DNA of 64,000 nt, from positions 45,984 to 109,983 of the forward strand of contig UCHD01000002.1 in assembly GCA_900472175.1 (NCBI GenBank), written 5' to 3'. The DNA comes from Hyphomicrobiales bacterium. Lineage in GTDB: Bacteria > Pseudomonadota > Alphaproteobacteria > Rhizobiales > Rhizobiaceae. The number at the start of each line of letters is the position of its first letter. Position 1 is the stretch's first letter. Under the pieces are notes generated by a model. The model was not told the origin of the DNA. It saw only the letters and a list, made by a program, of their open reading frames with translations, and did no database searches. This document shows, in pieces, positions 1 to 10,167 of this stretch. A program made the translations under genes and the position numbers.

Positions 1-803
1 CTCACGAGCGCACTGCCGACGCAATCATCCTCGATCTCGAGGATTCGGTGCCGGTCGCAAGCAAGCTTGGCGCCCGCGAAGTGCTGCCCGGCTCGGTCCG
101 ACAAACGGGGCAATCAGGTGCGGCGGTGTTCGTACGGATCAATGCCGACGACGCTCTGCTATTCGATGACGCTGCGGCTGCGTGCAGGGCGGGCGCCTAT
201 GGCCTTGTCGTTCCAAAGGTGACGTCCGCCGGGGAACTTGAACGGCTCGCTGTCCACCTTGCCGCTGTGGAGCGCGACATGGCGCGTGCGCCGATGTCCA
301 TTATCGGCCTCATCGAAGATCCGGGGGCGGTGTTCGATGCGCGGGCGGTGGCCGCACATGCCCGTGTGCTTGGCCTGGCCCTCGGCAGCGAGGACTTTGC
401 CATGGCGATGGGGGCCGACCCGGTGCCGGATGTCCTGCGGCTCCCGAAGCTTACGGTTCATATGGCCGCGAAGGCGCATGGCAAACTGTCCTTCGGCCTG
501 CTTCGCAGTATCGCGGATTATGCCGATAGCGACGGCCTGCAGGCAGCTGCCATTGAAGCCAAGGCCTTTGGGTTTGACGGCGCAACATGCGTTCACCCGT
601 CGGCCGTTCCGGTCCTGAATGCCGGGTTCTCGCCGACCGAGGCGGAATGCGATTGGGCAAGGCGTCTGCTCGTTGAAGCGGCCAAGGCAACCGCGGAAAA
701 CCGCGGAGCCTTTATCTTCGAAGGCAGAATGGCCGACGCGCCAGTCCTGGCACGCGCCCGGACGATATTGACCAAGGCGGGGCGAGGCGGCGAAAGCGAC
801 TGA
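1..803 (+). CDS. HpcH/HpaI aldolase / citrate lyase (CitE-like) family protein, 5' partial
   Basis: The frame is open from base 3, so the N-terminus lies outside the window; 266 residues and a TGA stop are visible. Family marks are the strand-loop ADAIILDLEDSVP, the segment IIGLIEDPGAVFDAR with the metal-binding acidic residue, GLALGSEDFAMAMG, and the C-terminal FDGATCVHPSAVPVLNAGFSP, typical of CitE/malyl-CoA-type lyases. These are cytosolic Mg-dependent TIM-barrel enzymes that cleave or form C-C bonds of CoA thioesters such as malyl- or citramalyl-CoA. The substrate cannot be told from this fragment. The usual IET is IED here. The gene converges on the SulP gene, 58 bases away, and no clear terminator was seen between them. 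Confidence 0.85.
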   Translation, partial: HERTADAIILDLEDSVPVASKLGAREVLPGSVRQTGQSGAAVFVRINADDALLFDDAAAACRAGAYGLVVPKVTSAGELERLAVHLAAVERDMARAPMSIIGLIEDPGAVFDARAVAAHARVLGLALGSEDFAMAMGADPVPDVLRLPKLTVHMAAKAHGKLSFGLLRSIADYADSDGLQAAAIEAKAFGFDGATCVHPSAVPVLNAGFSPTEAECDWARRLLVEAAKATAENRGAFIFEGRMADAPVLARARTILTKAGRGGESD

Positions 804-861
804 ACAGGGACATGCTCGCGTTGTGCGCCCCTTCAGACAATCTGCCACGGCCTCGATAAGC

Positions 862-2328
862 TCAAGCCGCCTTGGGTTCGATCAATCCGTCCAGGCTGCC
901 GATCAGTGCCGAGCTTGCCTGATTTAATCCGGCAACATCCACGGCGATGCCATGGCTCCTGAACCGTTGCACCACCTTGTCGAGTGCGGCAACAGCCGTG
1001 ATATCCCAGAAATGCGCTTCCGATACATCGATCAGCACCGTCATCCCGGTGGCCTGCGGAATATCGAATGCCTCGATGAAAATGTCTGCGGAGGCAAAGA
1101 ATACTTGCCCGGAGACACGGTACGACACGCGGCCAGCCTCGCTATCGACCGTTGTTTCCACCCGCAGCAGGCGGGCGACCTTGAACGTGAAGAAGACGCC
1201 GCTGAGCAGCACGCCGACGGTGACGCCCAGCGCGAGGTTGGAGCTGAACACCGTGACCAGAACGGTCGCCACCATCACGGCACTCGACATCCTGGGATGA
1301 ACGACCACCGAGCGCAGTGACGACCAATCAAATGTGTCGATCGATACCATCACCATGATAGCGACCAATGCGGCGACCGGGACCTGGGAAACCCATGGCT
1401 TGAGCAAGACCATCAGGATCAGCAGGAAGGCGCCGGCAAACAGGGTGGAGAGGCGGCCGCGCCCACCGTATTTCACGTTGCTGACCGTCTGGCCGATCAT
1501 GCCGCATCCGGCGATGCCGCCGAACAGGCTGGCCGCAGCATTGGCGATGCCAAGGCCGGTACACTCCCGGTTTTTCGAACTTGCGGTGCCGGTGAGATCA
1601 TCGACGACGCTGGCCGTCATCATGGATTCGAGCAGGCCGACCATGGCGATGGCCAAGGCCGGTCCGGCGATGATTGCCAGCGTTTCCAGCGTCAGCGGAA
1701 CGGCGGGCCACCCAAAGACCGGAAGGGTGTCCGGCAGTTTGCCGAGGTCGGCGACGGTCATGACCGGCAGCTGAAAAGCAATCGAGGCAACCGTCAGCAC
1801 AAGGATGCAGATCAGCGGCGACGGGATCGCCCGCGTGATCCTTGGAACAAGATAGATGATCGCAAGCCCGGCGGCGAGCATGGCATAGGCAATCCAGTCC
1901 CCACCAATGATATGCGGCAGTTGGGCCGCAAAGATCAGGATGGCCAGCGCATTGACGAAACCGGTGCGGACGGAATTGGAAACAAACCGCATGAGAACGC
2001 CAAGGCGCAATAGTCCGAAGGCGATCTGGAAAATGCCGGCCAGCAACCCGGCGGCGAACAGGTATGGCAGTCCGTGCGCATGGACCAGAGGGGTCGCAAC
2101 CAGCGCCACCGAGCCAGCCGCAGCCGAAATCATCGCGGGGCGTCCGCCGGTAAACGCGATGACGATGCCGATGACGAACGAGGCGAACAGGCCGACCTGC
2201 GGATCGACGCCTGCGACGAAGGAAAAGGCGATAACCTCGGGGATCAGGGCGAAGGTCGCGACAGCGCCGGCAAGCATGTCGCGCATGGGGTTGGCGGACC
2301 AATCCCGGCGGATGGATGAAAATAACAT
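862..2328 (-). CDS. SulP family inorganic anion transporter with STAS domain
   Basis: 488 residues from the chosen ATG ([14 protein letters not shown]); the frame runs 50 codons further upstream but that part looks non-coding. About the first 380 residues are hydrophobic membrane helices, beginning with the SulP core ([20 protein letters not shown], then [20 protein letters not shown]). The last 90-100 residues form a soluble STAS domain ([20 protein letters not shown]). SulP proteins carry sulfate, bicarbonate or other anions across the inner membrane, and the substrate here is not predictable. The gene stands alone: the lyase gene converges on its 3' end and the 5-oxoproline operon ends upstream of it in the same direction. 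Confidence 0.9.
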   Translation of the reverse strand: MLFSSIRRDWSANPMRDMLAGAVATFALIPEVIAFSFVAGVDPQVGLFASFVIGIVIAFTGGRPAMISAAAGSVALVATPLVHAHGLPYLFAAGLLAGIFQIAFGLLRLGVLMRFVSNSVRTGFVNALAILIFAAQLPHIIGGDWIAYAMLAAGLAIIYLVPRITRAIPSPLICILVLTVASIAFQLPVMTVADLGKLPDTLPVFGWPAVPLTLETLAIIAGPALAIAMVGLLESMMTASVVDDLTGTASSKNRECTGLGIANAAASLFGGIAGCGMIGQTVSNVKYGGRGRLSTLFAGAFLLILMVLLKPWVSQVPVAALVAIMVMVSIDTFDWSSLRSVVVHPRMSSAVMVATVLVTVFSSNLALGVTVGVLLSGVFFTFKVARLLRVETTVDSEAGRVSYRVSGQVFFASADIFIEAFDIPQATGMTVLIDVSEAHFWDITAVAALDKVVQRFRSHGIAVDVAGLNQASSALIGSLDGLIEPKAA

Positions 2329-2653
2329 GGGGTGAGTTCTCGCAAAGCATGGCAACGCGCTTCTCGAAGCGGGTATGGATTGGCATGCGGGTTTTGCGTT
2401 GTCTGGCGGATCGGCGGCCAGAAGAGCCACCCGGAATTTCACCGGGTCCGTGGTGATTGAAGGGGTTATAGACCGCATTTTTGCAGCGATGCAACACGAA
2501 ATGTCTCCTGATCGCGGGCGACCTGGGAGCGAGCTGCGATCAGGGGGCTGGGGCTTTCCGGCCCTTGCTCGGCCGGTCGAAGATTGCTGATGGATGCGCC
2601 CGCGGCCGATACAGGCCGCGCGCGCTTCTTAAAGATTGGCGCGAGGGTGAGCC

Positions 2654-4381
2654 TTACTCGACCCGGGCGAGGGCCGATCCGGCGTTGACGTAGGCGCCTT
2701 CTGCAGCCTTGATGCGCAGCACGCCGGAGCGCGCCGAGAGGATCTGCGTTTCCATCTTCATCGCTTCCATCACGGCGATCAGGTCGCCCTCTTTCACAGT
2801 GTCGCCATCGTTGCATTTCCAGGCCTGCAACGTGCCCGAAATGGGAGCTGCGACAGTGGAGGCGTCCTCGACATTCGCCGTTGCTGCCGGACCGGAATCC
2901 TGTCCTTTCAAGCCGCCGAGGCCGGCCAGCAGCGCGGCTGGAATGCCGAGCGCATGGCGTTTGCCGTCGATCTCGACATGAGTGCGGATTAGCGATGTGT
3001 CGGCACCCGGAGCGGGCCGGGTTTCGGCTGCCAGGGTGTCTGCGAAATCGGTTTCGATCCAGCGCGTATGAACCTTGAAGCCGTCGTCGCCAATGAAGTC
3101 GGGAGCGTCCATCGCGGCGCGGTGGAACGGCAGAACCGTCGCGATGCCTTCGATCTTGAACTCCTGGAGTGCCCGGCGCGCGCGTGTCATCGCCTGCTCG
3201 CGGGTGGCGCCGGTGACGATCAGCTTCGCCATCAGCGAATCGAACGTGCCGGGAATGGTCGAGCCGGAGACGACGCCGCTGTCGAGACGCACGCCGGGGC
3301 CGGATGGAGCGTCGAATGTCGTAATGGTGCCGGGCGTCGGCAGGAAGCCGCGGCCGGGATCTTCGGCATTGATGCGGAATTCGATCGAGTGGCCGCGCGG
3401 GGCGGGCGTCTCGGTGACCAGCAGCGGCAGGCCGTCGGCGATGCGGAACTGTTCGATCACAAGGTCGATGCCGGTGGTCTCTTCGGTGACGGGATGTTCG
3501 ACCTGCAGGCGGGTATTGACCTCGAGGAAGGAGATCGTGCCATCGACGCCGAGCAGAAATTCGACCGTACCGGCGCCGGAATAGCCGGCGGCGGCGCAGA
3601 TCTTTTTTGCGGCATCGTGGATCGACTGGCGCTGCGCGTCGCTGAGGAAGGGAGCGGGGGCCTCTTCGATGAGCTTCTGGTTGCGCCGTTGCAGCGAACA
3701 ATCGCGGGTGCCAAGCACCAGGACGTTACCGTGTTTGTCGGCGATCACCTGTGCCTCGATATGGCGCGGACGGTCGAGGAAACGTTCGAGGAAACATTCG
3801 CCGCGGCCAAAGGCGGCCTTGGCTTCACGCACGGCCGACTCGTAGAATTCGGCAATGTCTTCCATTTTCCAAGCGACCTTGATCCCGCGCCCACCACCGC
3901 CGTGGGCGGCCTTGATCGCGACCGGAAGGCCGAATTTTTCGGCAAAGGCAATAACCTCGGCTGCCGTTTCGACAGGACCGTCGCTGCCGGCCACCAATGG
4001 CGCACCGACGCTCTTGGCGATCCGCCGTGCTTCCACCTTGTCGCCGAGCATTTCGATGACGTGTGGGTCGGGGCCGATCCAGATCAGGCCGGCATCGATA
4101 ACCGCACGGGCAAATTCTGCCCGTTCGGACAGGAAGCCGTAGCCCGGATGCACGGCGTCGGCGCCGGAGCGCTTGGCGATGCCGATCAGCTTTTCGATGT
4201 CGAGATAGGTTTCCGCCGGCCGGCTGCCGGAAAGCCCATAGGCCTCGTCGGCCAGCTGGACAAACAGCGCGTCCATGTCCGGATCGGCATAGACAGCAAC
4301 CGAGCCGATGCCATGGTCGCGGCAGGCGCGGATGATGCGGACGGCGATTTCGCCACGGTTGGCAATCAGCACTTTTTTCAT
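2654..4381 (-). CDS. Biotin carboxylase fused to a biotin carboxyl carrier domain, last gene of the 5-oxoproline operon
   Basis: 575 residues from [16 protein letters not shown], preceded by a GAGGAT ribosome site; thirteen upstream in-frame codons were dropped. Residues 1-450 are a biotin carboxylase with ATP-grasp fold (GGGGRGIK glycine loop, [16 protein letters not shown] catalytic stretch). After a linker, the C-terminal 75 residues are a biotinyl domain with the canonical [10 protein letters not shown] site, where the middle lysine carries biotin. It would carboxylate biotin from ATP and bicarbonate. No ordinary acyl-CoA carboxyltransferase gene is near. Instead the preceding gene is the KipI-KipA (PxpB-PxpC) fusion, a fold that serves as the carboxyltransferase in urea carboxylase. 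Annotation as acetyl- or propionyl-CoA carboxylase alpha chain would therefore be risky. Confidence 0.92.
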   Translation of the reverse strand: MKKVLIANRGEIAVRIIRACRDHGIGSVAVYADPDMDALFVQLADEAYGLSGSRPAETYLDIEKLIGIAKRSGADAVHPGYGFLSERAEFARAVIDAGLIWIGPDPHVIEMLGDKVEARRIAKSVGAPLVAGSDGPVETAAEVIAFAEKFGLPVAIKAAHGGGGRGIKVAWKMEDIAEFYESAVREAKAAFGRGECFLERFLDRPRHIEAQVIADKHGNVLVLGTRDCSLQRRNQKLIEEAPAPFLSDAQRQSIHDAAKKICAAAGYSGAGTVEFLLGVDGTISFLEVNTRLQVEHPVTEETTGIDLVIEQFRIADGLPLLVTETPAPRGHSIEFRINAEDPGRGFLPTPGTITTFDAPSGPGVRLDSGVVSGSTIPGTFDSLMAKLIVTGATREQAMTRARRALQEFKIEGIATVLPFHRAAMDAPDFIGDDGFKVHTRWIETDFADTLAAETRPAPGADTSLIRTHVEIDGKRHALGIPAALLAGLGGLKGQDSGPAATANVEDASTVAAPISGTLQAWKCNDGDTVKEGDLIAVMEAMKMETQILSARSGVLRIKAAEGAYVNAGSALARVE

Positions 4382-4424
4382 GGGTTCTATCCTCATTGTC
4401 CTTGTTCGGCCGGGCATCACGATA

Positions 4425-6026
4425 TCAGGCGTTGGCAGGCTTGATATCGGCGAAGGCCGTCACGGGCCGGAAGCGGATTTTTGCATTGACCGGAATCTGC
4501 CCGGCGAGATCGAGATGGTATTCGGCGACGGTCCCGATCACGGGATAGCCACCCGTCAGCGGATGGTCGGCAAGGAACAGCACCGGCTGGCCGCTATGCG
4601 GAACCTGGATGGCGCCAGTGGCCGTACCTTCGCTTGGCAGTTCCGCCTTGTCCTTGCGCTCCAGCGGCACGTCGCCGGACAGGCGGATGCCGACGCGGTT
4701 CGATTGTGGCGTCATCGTCCAGAGCTGCCCGGAAAGCGTGGCGATCCCGGCTTCGGTGAACCAGTCGCTGCGCGGCCCCATCACAACGTCGAGCGTCACC
4801 GTCTCGCCGGAGGCCGGATGCTCGAAGGCGGGCGCTTCGGTGAGCGAGACGGGCTCCAGCCCCTTCGTTTCGGTCTCGATGGTCAAGACGGCGCCTGCGA
4901 TCACTGGGTCCGGCCCGACAATGGCGAGCGTATCGGTGGAGGCACTGCCAAGCACTGGCTTCACGGCAAAGCCGCCGCGGATTGCGAGATAACTGCGCAT
5001 GCCTTTCGGTGCCTGGCCGAGCGTCACAACGTCTCCCGGCTCCAGCGCGATCGGCTGATAGGTTTCAGCCGTCTGAACATTACCCGCAGCATCGCAGACA
5101 AGGATAGGACAGGGGGCGCCGGTAATGCCGAGCACCGCGCGGCCGGTGATCTCGAAGGAGAAACCGCCGAGCGTGATTTCGAGACAAGCGAAATCGACTG
5201 GATTGCCGACAACGCGATTGGCGGCCTTAAGCGCACCGAGGTCGAGCGCGCCGGACGCCGAGACACCCTGTCCGGTCTGGCCGAACCGGCCGAGATCCTG
5301 AAACAGTGCCGGCATCGGGGCCGCCAGCACCTTCAGCGTCAGCGCATCGGCTGCCTGGGGCAGCGCCGGCTCTGCGGACGGTTTGGCGGCAGCTGCAGAG
5401 ATCGTCGCCTTGGTCTTCGAGAGGTCGGTGAAACGCACCCGGTAACCCGGCTGAAACAGTGCCGGCGGATCGCGCGACAAGTCCCACATCTTTTCCGGCG
5501 TCGTGCCGATGATCTGCCAGCCGCCGGGGCTTGCCTGCGGATAGACGCCGGAGAAGGCGCCCGCGAGCGCGACGGAACCGGCCGGTATTTTCGTACGCGG
5601 GCTCTGGCGGCGCGGCACCTGCAGGGCGGGATCGCCGCCGACGAGATAGCCAAAGCCAGGCGCAAAACCGCAGAAGGCGACGGTGAATTCGCTTTCGGTG
5701 TGGCGGCGGATAACCTCTTCGACCGGCAGGCCGGTCAGCTCAGCCACGTCCGCCAGATCCTCGCCATTATAATTGACGGGGATTTCGACGCATTTGTCGG
5801 ATGGCGCGATGCGGGCGGAGAGGTCGCGTGTGCTAATTGCCCCGGCAAGTCTTTCGGCCGTCAGCTTTTCCGGCCGGAAGCGGATCATCAAGGTACGGGC
5901 GGCAGGCACCATGTCTTCGATGCCGTCAACCGGATCGGCTTGAAGCGAGGCAAACAGCGCCAGCGTCTCGTCGAGATCGGCGAGTTCGACAAGCAAGACT
6001 GTCAGGCTGACGGGTAGAAAACGCAT
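4425..6026 (-). CDS. pxpBC: 5-oxoprolinase subunits B and C fused (KipI-KipA / PxpB-PxpC)
   Basis: 533 residues starting at [15 protein letters not shown] with a TGAGG ribosome site, 7 bases after the upstream gene. Residues about 1-215 match PxpB/KipI ([46 protein letters not shown]). Residues about 235-525 match PxpC/KipA ([64 protein letters not shown]). With PxpA these form the ATP-dependent 5-oxoprolinase that opens pyroglutamate to glutamate. Both halves are complete, joined by an alanine-rich linker. The same pair of folds forms the carboxyltransferase domain of urea carboxylase, which matters because a biotin carboxylase-BCCP gene follows. Confidence 0.92.
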   Translation of the reverse strand: MRFLPVSLTVLLVELADLDETLALFASLQADPVDGIEDMVPAARTLMIRFRPEKLTAERLAGAISTRDLSARIAPSDKCVEIPVNYNGEDLADVAELTGLPVEEVIRRHTESEFTVAFCGFAPGFGYLVGGDPALQVPRRQSPRTKIPAGSVALAGAFSGVYPQASPGGWQIIGTTPEKMWDLSRDPPALFQPGYRVRFTDLSKTKATISAAAAKPSAEPALPQAADALTLKVLAAPMPALFQDLGRFGQTGQGVSASGALDLGALKAANRVVGNPVDFACLEITLGGFSFEITGRAVLGITGAPCPILVCDAAGNVQTAETYQPIALEPGDVVTLGQAPKGMRSYLAIRGGFAVKPVLGSASTDTLAIVGPDPVIAGAVLTIETETKGLEPVSLTEAPAFEHPASGETVTLDVVMGPRSDWFTEAGIATLSGQLWTMTPQSNRVGIRLSGDVPLERKDKAELPSEGTATGAIQVPHSGQPVLFLADHPLTGGYPVIGTVAEYHLDLAGQIPVNAKIRFRPVTAFADIKPANA

Positions 6027-6033
6027 CGGAACC

Positions 6034-6840
6034 TCAGGCGTGATAAGCGGAATCAGGGATATCAGTGATGAACATATGACCCGGTGCATGGGTGATGGCA
6101 AACGGAACACCGGACGCCATGACGGCTGCCTGCGGGGTGACGCCGCAAGCCCAGAAGACCGGGATTTCACCTGGCTCGATCCGCACCGGATCACCGAATT
6201 CCGGCTTGGCGAGATCCTTGATGCCGATCTCCTCCGGGGCGCCGATATGCACCGGCGCGCCATGCACCGACGGGAAGCGGCCGGAAATCGTCGCCGCATC
6301 GGCAACGCGCGAAGCGGGGATCGGCCGCATCGACACGACCATGTTGCCGTGCAGGCGCCCGGCCGGGCGGCAAGGCGTATTGGTCAGATACATCGGCACA
6401 TTGGACTTGTCGGTGATGTGGCGGATCTCGATACCGGCTTCCGCCATCGGTGTCTCGAAGGTGAAGCTGCAGCCGATCAGAAAGCTGACGAGATCGGGAT
6501 GCTCGGCCCAGGCGGCGCGCGCATCGGCGGTTTCTTCGGCCAGCTTGCCATTGCGCCAGATGCGGTAGAGCGGAATATCGGTGCGCAGGTCGGCGCCGGG
6601 GGCGAGCAAAGTGGCATGCGAGCCGGGATCGGACACGTCGAGGACCGGGCAAGCCTTCGGATTGCGCTGCGCATACAGCAGGAAATCAAATGCCCAGTCG
6701 CGCGGCAAAACGATCATGTTGGCCTGGGTGAAGCCCGGCGCGACGCCCGAAGTCGGCTCGACTGCGCCTGCGCGATAACGCTCGCGGGCGAGGCGCGCCT
6801 GTTCGGCATTCACGTGGTGGAGATGGTCTATCGCGATCAT
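6034..6840 (-). CDS. DUF1445 / D-glutamate cyclase-like putative hydro-lyase
   Basis: 268 residues from [17 protein letters not shown] with GGGAGG 6 bases upstream; the open frame extends further but lacks a better start. Family marks are [68 protein letters not shown] and [12 protein letters not shown]. Members are annotated as hydro-lyases; the mammalian relative DGLUCY dehydrates D-glutamate to 5-oxo-D-proline. In this operon that activity would feed PxpABC, so I infer D-glutamate to 5-oxoproline conversion. The spacing on both sides (22 and 7 bases) indicates one transcript. Confidence 0.88.
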   Translation of the reverse strand: MIAIDHLHHVNAEQARLARERYRAGAVEPTSGVAPGFTQANMIVLPRDWAFDFLLYAQRNPKACPVLDVSDPGSHATLLAPGADLRTDIPLYRIWRNGKLAEETADARAAWAEHPDLVSFLIGCSFTFETPMAEAGIEIRHITDKSNVPMYLTNTPCRPAGRLHGNMVVSMRPIPASRVADAATISGRFPSVHGAPVHIGAPEEIGIKDLAKPEFGDPVRIEPGEIPVFWACGVTPQAAVMASGVPFAITHAPGHMFITDIPDSAYHA

Positions 6841-6862
6841 TGTGTTCCTCCCGGAATGCCCG

Positions 6863-7627
6863 TCAGGCCGAAAGAAATGACTGGACGGTGATGCCGTCGG
6901 CCTCGAAGGCGCGGCGGATTTCCTGTGCGATGGCGACGGCACCCGGGCTGTCGCCATGGACGCAGATCGACTGCGCGTCGATCTTGATGGTCGAACCGTC
7001 GATCGCTTCCAGCGTGCCCTCATGGGCAAGCTGCAGCATGCGGCGGGCGATCAGTTGCGTATCGTGCAGGACGGAACCCTGTTCGCGGCGCGACACGAGC
7101 TGTCCGTCCGGCGTATAGGCGCGGTCGGCAAAGGCTTCGGCGACGGTCTTCAGACCGGATGCCTGAGCGAGTTTGAGGATCGGGGCGTTGGCAAGGCCCA
7201 TCAGGACGAGTGTAGGATCGATCGCCTTGATGGCATCGATCACGGCCTGCCCCTGCTTGGCGTCATGGGCGATGCGGTTGTAGAGGGCGCCATGCGGCTT
7301 GACATAGCCGACGGTCACGCCGGCGGCTGCGGCCATGCCCTTCAGGGCGCCGATCTGGTAGATGACGTCGGCGATCAGTTCGCCGCTGGTCACATCCATG
7401 TCGCGCCGGCCGAAGCCGACGCGATCGGGATAGGAGACATGCGCACCGATCGAAACACCCTTTTCAGCTGCGGCCTTGACGGTCTTCCAGATACCGGCGG
7501 GGTCGCCGGCATGGAAACCGCAGGCGACGTTGGCGCTGGAAACGATGGCGAGCATTGTTTCGTCGTCGCCCATGCGCCAGGCGCCGTAGCTTTCACCGAG
7601 ATCGCTGTTCAGATCGATGGCAGTCAT
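6863..7627 (-). CDS. pxpA: 5-oxoprolinase subunit A (LamB/YcsF family)
   Basis: 254 residues from [15 protein letters not shown] with a strong GAGGAGG ribosome site. The start carries the family signature NSDLGESYG, followed by [40 protein letters not shown], and a C-terminal [18 protein letters not shown]. PxpA is the cytosolic catalytic partner of PxpBC in ATP-driven hydrolysis of 5-oxoproline to L-glutamate. It lies 11 bases after the transporter gene and 22 bases before the D-glutamate cyclase-like gene. Length and motifs are those of the normal family. Confidence 0.95.
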   Translation of the reverse strand: MTAIDLNSDLGESYGAWRMGDDETMLAIVSSANVACGFHAGDPAGIWKTVKAAAEKGVSIGAHVSYPDRVGFGRRDMDVTSGELIADVIYQIGALKGMAAAAGVTVGYVKPHGALYNRIAHDAKQGQAVIDAIKAIDPTLVLMGLANAPILKLAQASGLKTVAEAFADRAYTPDGQLVSRREQGSVLHDTQLIARRMLQLAHEGTLEAIDGSTIKIDAQSICVHGDSPGAVAIAQEIRRAFEADGITVQSFLSA

Positions 7628-7638
7628 GTTTATCCTCC

Positions 7639-8904
7639 TCAGGTGGCCGGCGACAGCAGGGCGAAGATCGGGCCGATCGACTTGTAGCCCATGTACCAGG
7701 TGAGCGCGCAAGCCAGGACGCCGAGCACCAGCAGCCAGCGCGGATAGCGGTAGCCGGCCATGAGGTCGGACCGTGCCCAGGCGGCGTAGATGAAGATCGA
7801 CAGGCCGATGGGCAGGATCAGGCCGTTGAGACCGCCAACGAAGACCAGCATCTGCGCCGGAGGCGTGGTGATGATCACGTAGAAGAACAGCGAGACGGCG
7901 ATGAAGATCACGGTCGCTATGTTGCGCGCGCGTTCGCTGATGTCCTTCTTGAAGACGGTGATGAACGAGACCGAAGTATAGGCGGCGCCGATCACCGAGG
8001 TGATGGCGGCAAACCACAGAACGGCGCCGAAGATGCGGTAGCCAGTCTCGCCCGCAGCCGCCTGGAAGGCCTGCGCCGCCGGGTTGGCGCCCTTGCCGGA
8101 TACGTCGATGACGACACCGCTGGCGACCACACCGAGAATGGCCAGGAAAAGCACGTAGCGCATCAGGCCGGTGACGGCGATACCGGTCAAGGCTGCCCGA
8201 TTGACGGCGCCAAGGTTCTCGATGCCGACCGTGCCCTTGTCGAGCAGACGGTGGGCGCCGGAATAGGTGATGTAGCCGCCGACCGTGCCGCCGACAATGG
8301 TGGTGATCGTGGCGAAATCAATGGTGGAGGGCAGGAAGGTCTGGAACAGCGCATCGCCGACCGGTGGAGCAGAGACGATCGCAACATAGAGTGTCAGCAG
8401 GATCATCAGGATGCCAGCGACGACGATCAGCCGGTCGATGGCAACGCCTGCACGCTTCGAGCTGAAGATGCCGATGGCGATCAGTGCGCTGATGGCGCCG
8501 CCCCATTTGGGATCAAGGCCCATCATGGCGTTGAGGCCGAGGCCCGAGCCGCCAATATTGCCGATGTTGAAGAACAGGCCGCCGACGATGACGAGAACGG
8601 CCAGCAGGTAACCGGTGCCGGGGATGGCGGCATTGGCAATGTCGGACGCGCGCATCTTGGTGAGCGTCACGATCCGCCAGATGTTCAGCTGTACGACGAA
8701 ATCGATGAGAATGGAGGCAAGAATCGCGAAGGCGAACGCAGCGCCGAGCTTGCTTGTGAAGGTGGCCGTCTGGGTGATGAAGCCCGGGCCGATGGCAGAT
8801 GTTGCCATCAGAAAGATTGCGGCGACGAGCGCGGCACGCCGCGACTTGGTCGACATTCCGGCGGGCGGAGCCGCCTTGTTGGGTGAAATAGCTGACTGTT
8901 CCAT
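7639..8904 (-). CDS. Nramp-related transporter, YcsG type, first gene of the 5-oxoproline operon
   Basis: 421 residues with about eleven hydrophobic helices. It is recognisable as Nramp-like (APC superfamily), but the metal site is lost. The first-helix DPGN is replaced by GPGF (residues 39-42), and the sixth-helix MPH is replaced in [14 protein letters not shown] (residues 205-218). Canonical Nramp proteins need those Asp, Asn and Met residues to bind Mn or Fe. Position at the head of a pxp operon, next to pxpA as ycsG is near ycsF in Bacillus, suggests uptake of 5-oxoproline or a related substrate rather than metal; that is inference. The divergent GntR gene starts 389 bases away. Confidence 0.85.
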   Translation of the reverse strand: MEQSAISPNKAAPPAGMSTKSRRAALVAAIFLMATSAIGPGFITQTATFTSKLGAAFAFAILASILIDFVVQLNIWRIVTLTKMRASDIANAAIPGTGYLLAVLVIVGGLFFNIGNIGGSGLGLNAMMGLDPKWGGAISALIAIGIFSSKRAGVAIDRLIVVAGILMILLTLYVAIVSAPPVGDALFQTFLPSTIDFATITTIVGGTVGGYITYSGAHRLLDKGTVGIENLGAVNRAALTGIAVTGLMRYVLFLAILGVVASGVVIDVSGKGANPAAQAFQAAAGETGYRIFGAVLWFAAITSVIGAAYTSVSFITVFKKDISERARNIATVIFIAVSLFFYVIITTPPAQMLVFVGGLNGLILPIGLSIFIYAAWARSDLMAGYRYPRWLLVLGVLACALTWYMGYKSIGPIFALLSPAT

Positions 8905-9293
8905 GAACCCTCTCTTGATTTGCAGGTGCCCTCAAATTCCCAGGCAGGCCCGCATCAATTTTATTGACAGCCGCAACCTCGCCGCATTTCACAATTCTGT
9001 CAATATTGTTCAACGATTATTATTTCATCGTTCCATCATATTGTTGAAATGTTGAGCTTTTCATATGTGGCCCGGGGGGAGATATGTTCTGTTTATCCGC
9101 ATTCCGGTTCAGTCGCCGTGCATCGCAGCCGCAGTATAGCAAAGCTGGACTGCGGAATCTCACTGTGGCCGTCTTGTGGACCCGCAGACTATCACTCCTA
9201 TCGGGGTGATCGGCGCAAACCCCATTTCCAAGGGAAGAAAACCACGATAACGGTCAACAATGAGATGCTGACTGCTTCGAATGAAAGACGTGT
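8905..9293. promoter_or_regulatory. Divergent control region between ycsG-like gene and GntR gene
   Basis: 389 bases without a convincing gene. The part near 8985-9055 is AT-rich and holds several short symmetric elements: CAATATTG at 9001-9008 (self-complementary), AACGAT/ATCGTT at 9012-9017 and 9027-9032, and TTCAAC/GTTGAA at 9009-9014 and 9043-9048, within the similar stretches ATTGTTCAAC and ATTGTTGAAA. These are reasonable candidates for binding of the adjacent FCD-type GntR regulator and for the operon promoter. The remainder, 9060-9293, shows nothing I can name. Confidence 0.45.
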
Positions 9294-9962
9294 ATGACTG
9301 ACCAGGACATGACATCCGCACTCGCGCCCCGCCTGGCGGAAGCGATCCGCAACAAGCTTATCGCCGGCGAACTCAAGCCAGGCCATCGCCTGTCGGAAGT
9401 AAAGTTGAGCGCCGATCTGCAGGTTTCCCGCAATTCGCTGCGCGAAGCATTCCGTCTTCTGACCAAGGAAGGCCTTTTGCGTCACGAACCGAACCGTGGC
9501 GTCTTCGTTGCCATTCCCAGTATGGCCTCGATCATCGATATCTACCGGGTGCGCCGCGTCATCGAGTGCCGGGCCGTGGCGCAGGCCTACCCGAAGCATC
9601 CTGCAGTCGGCCGCATGCGCGCCGCCGTTGAGGAGGCGCGCTCAGCCAGCGCCAGGAGCGACTGGGGAACGGTCGGCAGCGCCAACATGGTCTTCCATGC
9701 GGCGATCGTCGATCTCGCCGACAGCGAGCGCCTCAACGCGTTCTATCTGCAGATTGCTGCGGAACTGCGCCTGAGTTTTGGGCTTCTCGATAGTCCCGAG
9801 CTTCTGCACGCGCCCTATATCGAGCTGAACGCCGCCATCGTCGAGAAACTCGACGCCGGCGAGATGCAGGAGGCCGCCGTCGCGCTGGAGGCGTATCTGC
9901 TGCAATCGGAGCGCACCGTCCTTGCAGCCTTTTCGCGCATTCCCGACAAGGGAAAAGCCTGA
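9294..9962 (+). CDS. GntR family transcriptional regulator, FCD type
   Basis: 222 residues. Residues 8-75 form the winged helix-turn-helix (LAEAIRNKLIAGELKPGHRLSE, VSRNSLREAFRLLTKEGLL, PNRGVFVAIPS). Residues 85-210 are an all-helical FCD ligand-binding domain with the Asp/His pattern (VIECRAVAQAY, NMVFHAAIVDLADSERL, EYIEL-like helix). It is divergent from the 5-oxoproline operon and is most simply its ligand-responsive repressor. The ligand may be 5-oxoproline or glutamate, but this is inferred only from position. Confidence 0.9.
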   Translation: MTDQDMTSALAPRLAEAIRNKLIAGELKPGHRLSEVKLSADLQVSRNSLREAFRLLTKEGLLRHEPNRGVFVAIPSMASIIDIYRVRRVIECRAVAQAYPKHPAVGRMRAAVEEARSASARSDWGTVGSANMVFHAAIVDLADSERLNAFYLQIAAELRLSFGLLDSPELLHAPYIELNAAIVEKLDAGEMQEAAVALEAYLLQSERTVLAAFSRIPDKGKA

Positions 9963-10167
9963 ACCGCGTAGCTGTTCCGAAATCGGTCACACTTGATCCA
10001 GAACGGGATCGCTTGTCTGCCTATTAACGCCGCTTGATGGTTTCGTGCGCGCCATCCCGATCCTGATGTGGGGATCCGGCAGTCTGCTGTAGCTTGTGTG
10101 CACTGCGGCATCGCTCTCGTTTTCTGTTGCCGCAGGCCATTGCCAGCAGGCCAGACAGGAGATGATC

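Noticed and set aside
3068..4444. Long rightward open frame (458 codons) opposite the biotin carboxylase gene
   Set aside because: It is the antisense shadow of a clear biotin carboxylase; such shadows are common in high-GC genes. The same applies to long frames at 4308-6017, 7555-8886, 12997-14364, 24537-25622, 34816-36462, 47369-48538, 52307-53572 and 56138-57538.
7639..8904. Manganese/iron Nramp transporter
   Set aside because: Both metal-binding motifs are missing and the gene heads a 5-oxoproline operon.
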